Assembly (NCBI GenBank): GCA_964373165.1 | Contig: CAYJTF010000003.1 | Span: forward strand, 1-46,539 | Reading direction: 5' to 3' | Length of the DNA stretch: 46,539 bases | DNA from: JAGVVZ01 sp964373165 | GTDB taxonomy: Archaea > Aenigmatarchaeota > Aenigmatarchaeia > CG10238-14 | In this document: positions 1 to 7,563 of the stretch, one piece after another | Position numbering within the stretch: the first letter of the stretch is position 1 | Layout: every line of letters begins with the position of its first letter | Program-made: the position numbers and the translations under genes | Notes under the pieces: generated by a model | Seen by the model: the letters and a program-made list of their open reading frames with translations, nothing else | The model's database searches: none | Told to the model about the DNA's origin: nothing

Positions 1-44
1 AAACACGAGAGACATATCAAAATCAAAAGAACGGCATTTTTCAT

Positions 45-56
45 CGCTAATTAGCG
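45..56. repeat. 12-bp perfect palindrome
   Basis: CGCTAATTAGCG is its own reverse complement and lies 4 bases beyond the stop codon of the wHTH gene on the minus strand. It could be a protein-binding site or a weak stem; with no T-run after it, a terminator role is not supported. Nothing else is visible in bases 1-60. Confidence 0.3.
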
Positions 57-60
57 TCAC

Positions 61-369
61 TTACTTATTTTTATCAGCGATTTCCTTTACTCTATTTAAT
101 TTCATCATGACACCTTCAATAGAATGTGCCAGATCCTGCCCGTCTTCTGTTAACTCTATGATCTTTATTCTCCCCTGTTTTTTAAATGCCACTAATCTTA
201 AATCTTCTAACTCTTCTAGTAATTTTACAACATGAGAATAAGTACAATCCACATCCTTAGAAATTTGCGTTGCATACTTCGGACCTCTTTTTAGTGAAAT
301 AACTATATTTACCGGTTTTAGCCTTAAAAACAGCTTTGAAAGATTGTTTTGACTTAACGCCATTATCAT
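61..369 (-). CDS. small winged-helix transcriptional regulator
   Basis: A 102-residue protein with the pattern of a MarR/ArsR-like winged helix. Residues about 25-60 (GPKYATQISKDVDCTYSHVV) form the helix-turn-helix. The wing follows (LRLVAFKKQGRIKIIELTEDG), then a C-terminal helix rich in Lys/Glu that probably dimerises. ATGs at 369 and 363 are both possible. A TATA-like element at 393-403 lies about 29 bases before the first, so the mRNA is probably leaderless. It stands alone, divergent from the lamin-tail gene across 287 bases of very AT-rich DNA. The family is clear as a DNA-binding wHTH; the regulated genes and ligand are unknown. Confidence 0.75.
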   Translation of the reverse strand: MIMALSQNNLSKLFLRLKPVNIVISLKRGPKYATQISKDVDCTYSHVVKLLEELEDLRLVAFKKQGRIKIIELTEDGQDLAHSIEGVMMKLNRVKEIADKNK

Positions 370-392
370 CTTATTATATTAAGTGAAAACAT

Positions 393-403
393 ACTTATAT
401 AGT
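393..403 (-). promoter_or_regulatory. TATA box of the wHTH gene
   Basis: On the minus strand this reads ACTATATAAGT, a good archaeal TATA box. It is centred about 29 bases upstream of the ATG at 369, which predicts a transcript with almost no 5' leader. Confidence 0.5.
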
Positions 404-599
404 TTAGTCGTTTAATTAAAAAATATATTTAATAAAATAATAGAAATAATATAGTGATTTAAATTATTATTTTTTATAGTATAAATTAGAATTAGTAAAA
501 TTAAAATATATAATAAAAAATATATAATGAAGTAAAAGTATGACGTTTTTTTGTAAGTGTGAGCTAGTAATTTGGGCAAATAATTCTTACTGATAAGTG

Positions 600-609
600 G
601 TATATATAT
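600..609 (+). promoter_or_regulatory. TATA-like element before the lamin-tail gene
   Basis: GTATATATAT lies about 50 bases before the ATG at 657. The expected transcription start would be near 630, leaving a 25-30-base leader. This favours the ATG at 657 over an in-frame GTG at 597 that lies upstream of the box. The rest of 370-656 is AT-rich with no open frame that I can support. Confidence 0.4.
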
Positions 610-656
610 TCAATCATGAAAAATTAAATTTTGATAAATTCAAAATATTGTCAGAT

Positions 657-2120
657 ATGCTAAAAAATAAACTGTTTTGTGTCAGTTTGATTCTAGCTTT
701 AGATTTGTTTTGTGTTGTTTCTGAATCAAAAGTGATAGTTACGGAAATAATGTACGATCCTATTGGTAATGATAATAATCATGAGTGGATTGAGATTTAT
801 AATGATGGTGAAGAGGAAATTGAAATAGTTGGAGGCGAATCCGAGGGTAGCTGGCGTTTCAACGATGGAAACAATCATAAATTAAACAAAAGTGGATTTA
901 TAGATCCTATGTTAATATACCCAGGAGAATATTTGATATTGGCAGATAATCCTACAACTTTTCTACAAGATTTTTCGGATTATGAAGGTACTATAATTGA
1001 TACTATAATGTCGTTATCCAATAATGGAGATACTATTAAGTTAAGTGACAACGAGGGAAAAGATTTTTTTGAGGCTGTAACATACACCCCAAATATTGGA
1101 GGAAAAAACAACGGTAATTCTCTTCAATTAATTAACAACAAATGGATAGAATGTGCACCTTCACCGGGTTTGGAAAATGACTGCTCTATTTCGGAAGATA
1201 CAACTACAATCCCAACAGTTAAGGAAGAAACGTCCACTACAACAACCATAACGACTTCTGAAGTCACCACGACAATTCTAAAACCTGATAGTAATAGATG
1301 TGATTTCAAGATTTCTGTAAACACAGACAAACATTCCTTTGATTTGACAGAAAAGATAAAGTATAAGATCAGATTGGAAAACTTGGATTGTAATAAAAAG
1401 AAGAACAAGATAGAAATAGAGCATTGGATTGAAGATCAAAATGGAAATTTAATAAAAAATAGAGATAACTCCACTGTTGAAATAGTTTGTCAAAGTTCTA
1501 AAATTTTTCAGTGGACTCCTAAAATATCAGGTATTTTCATTGTAAAATCAAAAATATCAGGTATTTCGTGCCTTGATTTCAATGAAAAGAATAATGAAGA
1601 TAATGAGAACATAACTATTCAAAAAAAAGTGGAAGCCGGTGGTCATGAATCAATTATAAAAATTAGCAAAATTAAAACTGAAAATCGAATTAAGTTTGGA
1701 GAGTCGTTTATATTAGATATAGATATATTCAGAGGAAACACTTCTGAATCCGCGATTAATTTTTGGGTACAAGATCATAGTGGTAACAAGATCAGTGATG
1801 TGTATTCTTTGCATATTAGTTCTAAAATGAAGCATTATAGATTTTCTGTTCCACTTTACTTATTGCCCAATTGCGACGGTAAATACAGATATGGAAAATA
1901 TGATATTATTGGCAGAGGTCTGGGCCTGAATATTTCCAAAGAAATAGAAATAAATGAAAATTCTGATGTTGCATGCAAAACCATTGTCAAAGAATCTATC
2001 AAAGAATCATTGAAAACTGAAAACACAACTCAGAAATCAGTTGAGAAACTAAAAAGTGTAGGGCATTTCATAAAAATTAGAGACAAATTAATTAATTTTT
2101 TTAAAAAAATTCTCTCCTGA
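657..2120 (+). CDS. secreted lamin-tail-domain protein
   Basis: A 487-residue exported protein. The first 24 residues (MLKNKLFCVSLILALDLFCV) are a signal peptide: basic start, then a hydrophobic core. A lamin-tail domain (LTD) follows at about residues 26-170, shown by VIVTEIMYDPIGN, HEWIEIYNDG, PGEYLILADNP, LSNNGDTIKLSDN and the closing PSPGLEN. A Thr-rich linker (about 180-210) leads to a beta-rich C-terminal half that looks like one or two Ig-like modules. I see no C-terminal anchor. LTDs occur in extracellular proteins and nucleases of bacteria and archaea as binding or adhesion modules; no nuclease domain is visible here. An in-frame GTG at 597 would bury the signal peptide, so the ATG at 657 was chosen. 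A surface or secreted binding role is inferred. Confidence 0.8.
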   Translation: MLKNKLFCVSLILALDLFCVVSESKVIVTEIMYDPIGNDNNHEWIEIYNDGEEEIEIVGGESEGSWRFNDGNNHKLNKSGFIDPMLIYPGEYLILADNPTTFLQDFSDYEGTIIDTIMSLSNNGDTIKLSDNEGKDFFEAVTYTPNIGGKNNGNSLQLINNKWIECAPSPGLENDCSISEDTTTIPTVKEETSTTTTITTSEVTTTILKPDSNRCDFKISVNTDKHSFDLTEKIKYKIRLENLDCNKKKNKIEIEHWIEDQNGNLIKNRDNSTVEIVCQSSKIFQWTPKISGIFIVKSKISGISCLDFNEKNNEDNENITIQKKVEAGGHESIIKISKIKTENRIKFGESFILDIDIFRGNTSESAINFWVQDHSGNKISDVYSLHISSKMKHYRFSVPLYLLPNCDGKYRYGKYDIIGRGLGLNISKEIEINENSDVACKTIVKESIKESLKTENTTQKSVEKLKSVGHFIKIRDKLINFFKKILS

Positions 2121-2150
2121 TTTAAATTATTTTAATCATTAATTATTTGC

Positions 2151-2924
2151 ATGGAAGTAAAAGAACAAATAAGACACTGGAACAAAATAGCCAAAGCTTA
2201 CTCAGACAACATTTTAGGTCCGTTTTCTGAAGGAATTTCTAATCCAATTTTCTGGTATATCGATAATAAAATAGAGAATGTGAACAGCAAGTCAGTGATA
2301 GATATAGGAACAGGCGTTGGAAATTTTCTTCCACACCTTTCAGAGAAATTTCAAAAAGTTGTTGGTATAGACATATCTCTGAAAATGATTGAAAAATCAA
2401 AAGAATTGACAAAGGATATGAAAAACGTTTTTCTTCATGTAAAAGATGCAAGAGATTTGTCAGAATTCCATAATCAGTTTGATGTCGTAATTGCTGTTAA
2501 CTCAATACTAATGCCAAATATTATCGATATTAATAAAATGTTTAAAGAACTTCACGATGTACTAAAAGATGATGGTATACTACTTGGTACTTTTCCAACA
2601 ATGGATGCTGTATTATTAATGGGTTTGCTAGGCATGGAAAAAGCCATAGAAGAAGGAGGAGATCACGATTTAGCCATTGAAAAGGCAAAAAAAGTCATGT
2701 CATTTGAGAATTGTGATTTTGTTCTCGGTACTTATAATTATGACGGCCTTGTGCAAAAACATTATTATAGGTTTGAATTAAAATATAGACTGAAAAAGGC
2801 GGGTTTCAAAAACATAAAATTAAGAAAGATTTTTTATCCATGGGAGGATTATGGTGAGGAGAGGTTATTAGAGATTAAAAATAAAAATAAACCATGGGAC
2901 TTGTTTGTATTCGCAAAGAAATAG
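2151..2924 (+). CDS. class I SAM-dependent methyltransferase
   Basis: A 257-residue protein with the Rossmann-like methyltransferase core. Motif I (VIDIGTGVGNFLPHL, about residues 49-63) binds SAM. The acidic loop at the end of beta 2 is VVGIDIS. Motif IV is VVIAVNSIL, and a typical post-core strand GILLGTFPT follows. The C-terminal part (YRFELKYRLKKAGFKNIKLR) matches the usual cap after the core. Substrate cannot be read from the sequence; small molecules and lipids are as likely as RNA. It starts 30 bases after the lamin-tail gene and ends 35 bases before RNase Z, so the three could share transcription. Confidence 0.8.
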   Translation: MEVKEQIRHWNKIAKAYSDNILGPFSEGISNPIFWYIDNKIENVNSKSVIDIGTGVGNFLPHLSEKFQKVVGIDISLKMIEKSKELTKDMKNVFLHVKDARDLSEFHNQFDVVIAVNSILMPNIIDINKMFKELHDVLKDDGILLGTFPTMDAVLLMGLLGMEKAIEEGGDHDLAIEKAKKVMSFENCDFVLGTYNYDGLVQKHYYRFELKYRLKKAGFKNIKLRKIFYPWEDYGEERLLEIKNKNKPWDLFVFAKK

Positions 2925-2959
2925 CAGGTATAATTAATTAACTTTACAAAATTAAGGAT

Positions 2960-3868
2960 ATGATTACAATAACATTTTTAGGAACGGTATCCGGTATTCC
3001 TACTTTGAACAGAAACCACCCAGCTATAGTTATGGAGTACTATTCTTATTACAGAGACGTTTTTCTTTTTGATTGTGGCGAAGGCACACAAAAACAACTG
3101 ATGAAATCTGGCATAAGCTTTATGCAGATAAAGAAGATATTTATCACACATTGGCATGCTGATCATTTTGCTGGCTTGATACCAATGATTCAAACTATGA
3201 ACCTGGAGAAGAGAAAGGAACCATTAGAGATATATGGGCCTGAGGCAGAGAGATTCGTCTCGAATATACTTGATTTAGGCTATTTCGGCATGAGATTTCC
3301 AATAAAAGCTTTTAATTTGAAATTTGAAGGAAACGAAGTATCTAAAATTGTTGAAACAGATGACTATGAAGTTTTATCAGTTCCAGCTTATCATACAGTT
3401 CCGGCAGTTGCTTTCTGTTTTAAAGAAAAGGATAAATGGAATATAGATGAGGATAAACTAAAAAAATATGACATAAATAGAGGACCTTGGCTGAAAAAGT
3501 TAAAGGCTGATGGAAAGCTAGAATGGAAAGGTAAAACGATTAGAATGGAGGATGTCGGCTATGTCAAACCGGGATTGAAAGTTGTTTATTCGGGTGATAC
3601 CAAACCCCATAAAAATATTATGAATTTATCTAAAGATGCAGACGTATTGATTCATGATGGTACGTTTTTAGAAGAAGATGTAGCTGAGAAGTCTCACACA
3701 GACGTAAAAGCGGCCGCTGAACTCGCAAAAAAAGCAAACGTAAAAAAATTGATATTGACTCATATAAGTAGGAGATATACTGATACGAAAGAACTGGAAG
3801 AACAAGCAAAAAAGTTATTTGAAAATACAAAAATTGCTTATGATTTTATGAAGGTTGATTTGAAATAA
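2960..3868 (+). CDS. rnz: ribonuclease Z (tRNase Z)
   Basis: A 302-residue short-form tRNase Z, which cuts pre-tRNA after the discriminator base. The metallo-beta-lactamase motif is THWHADHFAGL (His64, His66, Asp68, His69). Further metal ligands are in the AYHTVPAVAF region, in VYSGDTKPH and in LTHISRRY near the C terminus. Length fits the archaeal ELAC1-like family. None of the six tRNAs in this window encodes its CCA end, so RNase Z followed by CCA addition is the expected 3' route. The enzyme would also release the mRNAs that directly follow tRNA-Met, tRNA-Lys and tRNA-Pro here. Confidence 0.93.
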   Translation: MITITFLGTVSGIPTLNRNHPAIVMEYYSYYRDVFLFDCGEGTQKQLMKSGISFMQIKKIFITHWHADHFAGLIPMIQTMNLEKRKEPLEIYGPEAERFVSNILDLGYFGMRFPIKAFNLKFEGNEVSKIVETDDYEVLSVPAYHTVPAVAFCFKEKDKWNIDEDKLKKYDINRGPWLKKLKADGKLEWKGKTIRMEDVGYVKPGLKVVYSGDTKPHKNIMNLSKDADVLIHDGTFLEEDVAEKSHTDVKAAAELAKKANVKKLILTHISRRYTDTKELEEQAKKLFENTKIAYDFMKVDLK

Positions 3869-3872
3869 CAAA

Positions 3873-4358
3873 TTATTGGTTGAATCCTCCTCTTTTCTCC
3901 CATTCGTGTATTATATTGAGAGCTTCCTTTTCTAATTTTGATAGATGAATGTATTCCATCTTTTCATTAAACTCGGATAATACCTTTTTGTTGTTATGGT
4001 TACCTTCATAATAATCGTTTTTTGTAGATTTTCTACTCGCAGCAAAAACTACCCTTCTTATTCCTGTCCAGAATGCCCTGCTAAGACACATTATACAAGG
4101 TTCTACAGAACAATATAAAGTATATTCTGTTAGTTGTTTCTTTTCTTTATCTATAGCCTTATCAACAGATTCGGAGTCGGCATGTTTGTTAGCAGTTGGA
4201 TAGGATGAGCTAATTGCGGATGATAAAATATTATTTTTTCTTGCTACAACAGCACCACCTGGAAATAACTTTAAGGCAGATGATTTCTTTGAATTTTTTA
4301 TAGCTAATTTCAAATTGTTAAAATCAAAATTACTCCACAGATTTTTGATTTTGCTCAT
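3873..4358 (-). CDS. CDA-fold nucleoside/tRNA-type deaminase, variant active site
   Basis: A 161-residue member of the cytidine-deaminase fold, closest in pattern to the COG0590-type nucleoside or dCMP/tRNA deaminases. Zinc ligands are His59 in NKHAD and Cys88/Cys91 in SVEPCIMCL. The usual proton-shuttle motif is HAE; here it is HAD with Asp61 (a Glu follows at 63). Such a change could lower activity or mark a sub-family with different chemistry. The body AFWTGIRRVVFAASRKS is typical of the fold. The gene ends 4 bases from rnz (convergent) and is divergent from the TrmB-type regulator, with a 27-base inverted repeat between them. Substrate is unknown. Confidence 0.75.
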   Translation of the reverse strand: MSKIKNLWSNFDFNNLKLAIKNSKKSSALKLFPGGAVVARKNNILSSAISSSYPTANKHADSESVDKAIDKEKKQLTEYTLYCSVEPCIMCLSRAFWTGIRRVVFAASRKSTKNDYYEGNHNNKKVLSEFNEKMEYIHLSKLEKEALNIIHEWEKRGGFNQ

Positions 4359-4363
4359 ATTAT

Positions 4364-4390
4364 TTCCACTACTAATTGGTAGTTGTGGAA
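4364..4390. promoter_or_regulatory. 27-base inverted repeat, probable operator
   Basis: Arms TTCCACTACTA (4364-4374) and TAGTTGTGGAA (4380-4390) pair at 10 of 11 positions around the spacer ATTGG. The site fills most of the gap between the divergent deaminase (ATG at 4358) and TrmB-type gene (ATG at 4427) and abuts a TATA-like element at 4391-4399. Placement at the deaminase start site, and next to the regulator's TATA/BRE, is what an autoregulatory operator would look like. The inner ACTA/TAGT half-sites resemble the type of sites used by TrmB proteins, but the binding protein is inferred. Confidence 0.5.
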
Positions 4391-4402
4391 TGTATATTTA
4401 GT
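4391..4402. promoter_or_regulatory. TATA element between divergent genes
   Basis: TGTATATTTAGT is centred about 32 bases before the ATG at 4427, so the plus-strand mRNA would be nearly leaderless. On the minus strand the same bases lie about 35 bases from the deaminase ATG and could serve both directions. Confidence 0.45.
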
Positions 4403-4426
4403 TATAGCACCCAATTTTGTAGTAGT

Positions 4427-5194
4427 ATGGAAGTAGAAAAGTTGTTGGAAAGCGTCCAACTTACGGAATACGAAAAGAGAGTTTATTTAGCTCTTTTGAA
4501 ATTAAATGAATCTAAAGCATCTGAAATAAGCAGAAAATCAGGCATACCACAAAGCAGAATATATGATGTGCTAGATTCCTTAGAAAGTAAAGGCTTTGTT
4601 GAAATATTCCTTTCAGAACCGAAAAAATATAAAGTAATTGACATAAGAATAGCGATCAACAATTTTATAAATTTGAAAGAAGAAGAGTTCAAAAAATTAA
4701 AAGAGATGACTAATTCTATAAAACTAAACATACAGAACGTGCCAAAAGAAGGTGTCTGGTTGTTAAAAGGTAAGGATGCCTGGGATAGGAAAGCATATGA
4801 GATGATAAAAAGAACCAAAAAAGAAGAACTCTATTTTATAGGATCTTATTTTACTTTCAGTTATGGCTTGGCCAAACTAGAAAACGAACTGACTAAACGC
4901 GGAGTAAAATTTAGAATGCTATGTTGTGTGAACAAAGAGAATGTCGAAGAACTAAACAAATTCTTAAAATATCAAAAAACCCAAATAAGACATTATCCAC
5001 TTAATGATATAGATTTTGCTGTCCATGACAGAGAAGAAGTAAGAATTGGTATTTATGGTAAGACTACTCCATTAGAAGAACAAATTTGTATTTGGATCAA
5101 AAACAAAGGGATTGCAAACACATTAGCAGATTATTTTGGGACTATTTGGAAAAAGGCCAAACCAGTTAAAGAAGTTATGAAAAAATATCTGTGA
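4427..5194 (+). CDS. TrmB-family transcriptional regulator
   Basis: A 255-residue protein. Residues 1-70 are the TrmB-type winged helix: LTEYEKRVYLALLKLNESKA, SEISRKSGIPQSRIYDVLDS, then LESKGFVEIF. A helical linker follows (FINLKEEEFKKLKEMTNSIK). The rest is a sensor domain with WLLKGKDAWDRKAYEMI and YFIGSYFTF, as in the phospholipase-D-like effector part of TrmB relatives. I placed the start at 4427 because the TATA box at 4391-4402 is at leaderless distance; the frame is open further upstream to 4376. It probably binds the inverted repeat at 4364-4390 and controls the divergent deaminase gene. The ligand is unknown; family members usually sense sugars, but nothing nearby is a sugar gene. 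Confidence 0.82.
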   Translation: MEVEKLLESVQLTEYEKRVYLALLKLNESKASEISRKSGIPQSRIYDVLDSLESKGFVEIFLSEPKKYKVIDIRIAINNFINLKEEEFKKLKEMTNSIKLNIQNVPKEGVWLLKGKDAWDRKAYEMIKRTKKEELYFIGSYFTFSYGLAKLENELTKRGVKFRMLCCVNKENVEELNKFLKYQKTQIRHYPLNDIDFAVHDREEVRIGIYGKTTPLEEQICIWIKNKGIANTLADYFGTIWKKAKPVKEVMKKYL

Positions 5195-5271
5195 CTTTTA
5201 GATGTAATTTTTAAACACGAATTTCATATTTTTCAGTTATTTTATGCAATAATGAGTTTAGTTCAATTAAA

Positions 5272-5345
5272 TGCCCCCGCCGGAATTTGAATCCGGATAA
5301 GAAGCTCCGCAAGCTCCTATGTTATCCTAGTTGCATCACAGGGGC
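5272..5345 (-). tRNA. tRNA-Arg (GCG)
   Basis: A complete 74-base cloverleaf. Acceptor GCCCCTG pairs with CGGGGGC (one G-U), discriminator A, no encoded CCA. The D arm has A14 and the GG pair. The anticodon stem GGAGC/GCTTC closes the loop TTGCGGA, giving anticodon GCG (reads CGC/CGU). The T arm is CCGGA/TCCGG with loop TTCAAAT. No intron. A TATA-like element GAATATAC at 5371-5378 lies about 30 bases upstream. The gene sits just before a TnpB element. Confidence 0.93.
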
Positions 5346-5378
5346 ATTAAATAATATTGGCTAAGAAAAAGTATATTC

Positions 5379-5599
5379 TTGCTTAATTAAATAAAAAATG
5401 CTTTAAAATATATAAAAAAGATTATAAAATCCTATTTATTTAAAATAAAACTTATAAAAGCTCAATAATTTTTTTAGGTTTTAAATGTCTTATTTATTAT
5501 TGAACAAAGCATATGGTTCCTTCTTTTTTGCGTTCAAAGAAACTCTACTCCTACAAACGCATGTATACTATATTACTTAAAAATATTATTGGGGTGTAA
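5379..5599. other. non-coding left flank of the TnpB element
   Basis: AT-rich and without a supported gene. Bases 5529-5561 can form a stem (TGCGTT with AACGCA, 22-base loop) that may belong to the left end of the IS605-type element. Bases 5560-5575 contain TATA-like sequence (TGTATACTATATTA), and GGGGTG at 5591-5596 is a Shine-Dalgarno for tnpB. The exact left boundary cannot be set without a related element for comparison. Confidence 0.35.
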
Positions 5600-6745
5600 A
5601 TGCAAATTAGCTATAAATTCCGATTATATCCATCAAAGAACCAGAAAAATAAACTAGTTTGGACTATTGATAAATGCAGATTTACTTATAATAATCTTCT
5701 TGAAAAATTAAATAATCAAAAAGATATAAACAGAAACGAACTCCAACACTCAATTTTAAAATTAAAAGAAGAAAATCCAGAATTGTCTAATGTTTATTCA
5801 AAAGTTTTACAATATGAAAATCATCGTTTGTTTTCCAATTTAAAGACACTATCAAAACTAAAGAAAAATAGTAAGAAAGTAGGTAAATTAAGATTCAAAA
5901 GTAAAAATTGGTTTAAAACATTTACTTATAACCAAAGTGGATTTAGAATTATCATTACGGGGAAAAGATTTCAAAAACTCCATCTATCAAAAATTGGAGA
6001 TATAAGAATGAGGGTGCATAGAAGTATAAAAGGAAACATTAAGCAAATAATAATTAAAAGACACCCATCAGATAAATGGTTCGCTTTTATTGTTGCTGAA
6101 ACAGAAGAAAAGATAAGTAAAACGCAAATTAATGAAAAGGTTGGTATAGATTTGGGAATTTTAAATTATGTTTGTGATAGCTTTGGGAACTATTTTAATA
6201 ACCAAAAATATTTTGATAGAAATCTTCATAAATTACAAAAGGAACAAAGAAGATTTTCTAGAAAGAAAGAAGATTCAGTAAATAAAATAAAACAAAAACT
6301 AAAAGTAGCAAAAATTTATGAAAAAATTGTGAATCAAAGAAATGATTTTTTGCATAAACTTTCAAGATATTATGTTAATAACTATGGGTTCATAGCTGTT
6401 GAAAATCTGAGAATTAAAAATATGACAAGGAATCATTATCTAGCTAAATCAATAATGGACGCTTCATGGTCTAAATTTATCCAAATGCTTGAATACAAGG
6501 CTGAAAGTGCTGGTGTTCAGGTTATAATGGTAGAGCCGAGGAATACAACACAAACATGTTCAAATTGCAGAAGAATAATAGACAAAAAATTAAAAACGAG
6601 AACATTTAAATGTTTTAACTGTAAATTGGTTATGAATAGGGATTATAATTCGGCAATAAATATACTTAAAAAAGCAATACTGTTGGAGCAACAGAAATTT
6701 ACGCCTATGGAGAATGAACCTCTACTGAATGATCAGCAAGTTTGA
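5600..6745 (+). CDS. tnpB: IS200/IS605-family TnpB (RNA-guided nuclease)
   Basis: A 381-residue TnpB of full length. The N-terminal domain opens with the typical SYKFRLYPSKNQKNKL. The RuvC-like catalytic residues are all present: Asp184 in VGIDLGILNYV, Glu268 in AVENLRIKNM and Asp348 in NRDYNSAINI. The zinc finger has Cys320/Cys323 (TCSNC) and Cys338/Cys341 (KCFNC). TnpB proteins use a transposon-encoded omega RNA to cut DNA and help IS605-type elements persist. No TnpA transposase is in the window, so this is a solo tnpB element that needs TnpA in trans to move. It lies between tRNA-Arg and the Zn-ribbon/aEF1B pair. The intact catalytic set argues that it is still functional. Confidence 0.92.
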   Translation: MQISYKFRLYPSKNQKNKLVWTIDKCRFTYNNLLEKLNNQKDINRNELQHSILKLKEENPELSNVYSKVLQYENHRLFSNLKTLSKLKKNSKKVGKLRFKSKNWFKTFTYNQSGFRIIITGKRFQKLHLSKIGDIRMRVHRSIKGNIKQIIIKRHPSDKWFAFIVAETEEKISKTQINEKVGIDLGILNYVCDSFGNYFNNQKYFDRNLHKLQKEQRRFSRKKEDSVNKIKQKLKVAKIYEKIVNQRNDFLHKLSRYYVNNYGFIAVENLRIKNMTRNHYLAKSIMDASWSKFIQMLEYKAESAGVQVIMVEPRNTTQTCSNCRRIIDKKLKTRTFKCFNCKLVMNRDYNSAINILKKAILLEQQKFTPMENEPLLNDQQV

Positions 6746-6800
6746 TCTAAGAAATAGGAGACCCTTTAAATGGGGGTAGCTCACAAGCTTTTAAAATAAT
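6700..6800 (+). ncRNA. probable omega RNA region and right end of the TnpB element
   Basis: In this family the guide RNA spans the tnpB 3' end and the right end of the element. After the tnpB stop, bases 6761-6777 form a short stem (ACCC with GGGT around TTTAAATGG), the kind of C-rich/G-rich hairpin often seen just before the guide part. The right boundary, and so the guide sequence, is not determined; it probably lies shortly after 6777. Confidence 0.4.
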
Positions 6801-6837
6801 AACAACAAAATACTTGTGAGGATTTCAAGGTGATATA

Positions 6838-7014
6838 TTGGTAGAAGAAAAGGAAGAAATGAAGTGTAGTAGCTGTAAAACCAACCTCTTAGGTGATACG
6901 AATTTCGTTCAATTTAAGTGCCCTGCTTGCGGAAAGATAGACATTTTCAGATGTTCAAAATGCAAAAGATTATCAAATATTTATAAATGTCCTTGTGGCT
7001 TTGAAGGTCCTTAG
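6838..7014 (+). CDS. short Zn-ribbon protein (COG2888/HVO_2753-like)
   Basis: A 58-residue protein made almost wholly of two zinc-binding knuckle pairs: MKCSSCKTN with FKCPACGK, and RCSKCKR with YKCPCGFEGP. This order and the C-terminal GFEGP-like end match the archaeal COG2888 proteins. The TTG at 6838 has AAGGTGA four bases before it and gives the usual family length; the ATG at 6859 would give 51 residues. The stop is 8 bases before the aEF1B gene, the neighbour this family has in many archaea, so the two are surely co-transcribed. Members are described as zinc-finger or RNA-binding micro-proteins; the exact role here is not visible. Confidence 0.85.
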   Translation: MVEEKEEMKCSSCKTNLLGDTNFVQFKCPACGKIDIFRCSKCKRLSNIYKCPCGFEGP

Positions 7015-7022
7015 TTGATTCT

Positions 7023-7286
7023 ATGAGCAAGGGAACAGTTATCGTTACATATAGAGTGATGCCTAAAGGCGTAGAAACGAATATGGACGAACTACAAAGA
7101 GAGATAACTAAAAAATTTCAGCCTCAAAAAATGGAAGTAGTTCCAATCGGTTTTGGGTTAAATTTCATTAAAATAATTAAAGTTCTAGATGAAGAAGAAG
7201 GATTAGCTGATAAAGTTGCTGATGAAATAGCAACAATAGAAGGCGTTCAATCTGTGGATATAATAGGAATGAGCAGAGGGCTATGA
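7023..7286 (+). CDS. ef1b: translation elongation factor aEF-1 beta
   Basis: An 87-residue nucleotide-exchange factor for aEF-1 alpha (GDP to GTP exchange during translation elongation). It is the small ferredoxin-like single domain of archaeal EF1B: VIVTYRVMPKGVETNMDELQ at the start, then VVPIGFGLNFIKII, and the typical end ATIEGVQSVDIIGMSRGL. Length is normal. It follows the Zn-ribbon gene by 8 bases. Confidence 0.93.
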   Translation: MSKGTVIVTYRVMPKGVETNMDELQREITKKFQPQKMEVVPIGFGLNFIKIIKVLDEEEGLADKVADEIATIEGVQSVDIIGMSRGL

Positions 7287-7317
7287 TTTTAAATCTACTT
7301 CTTATAATATTTAATTG

Positions 7318-7563
7318 ATGAGTAAATCTAAAAATGATAAATATCTTAATTCTAAGATAATTCTACTTTTAGTGTTAGGGGCGTTTTCCGCTTTTTTGGC
7401 ATCTACTATAGCCGGGAATGCTGAAATCAATTTGGGTACGTCGCCTTCTAGCTATTTTCTTGCTGCGCTGATATCTTTTGCTTTGTTTCTGATAGCAGGA
7501 ATAATTTGGGTTTCTGTTTCAATAGCTATGAAAGAGACAGATGTAAAGAGCAATAATCAGTAA
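7318..7563 (+). CDS. small two-TM membrane protein, unknown function
   Basis: An 81-residue protein with two predicted transmembrane helices: about residues 13-32 (IILLLVLGAFSAFLASTIAG) and 46-70 (YFLAALISFALFLIAGIIWV). Short charged ends suggest both termini face the cytoplasm. An in-frame TTG lies just before the ATG at 7318. The TATA-like CTTATAATAT at 7300-7309 is very close, so the mRNA is probably leaderless or starts within ef1b. Its end overlaps the convergent DUF655 gene by 7 bases. I do not recognise the family. Confidence 0.6.
   Translation: MSKSKNDKYLNSKIILLLVLGAFSAFLASTIAGNAEINLGTSPSSYFLAALISFALFLIAGIIWVSVSIAMKETDVKSNNQ

Noticed and set aside
597..656. Upstream GTG start for the lamin-tail gene
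   Set aside because: It would precede the TATA-like element and bury the signal peptide behind 20 polar residues.
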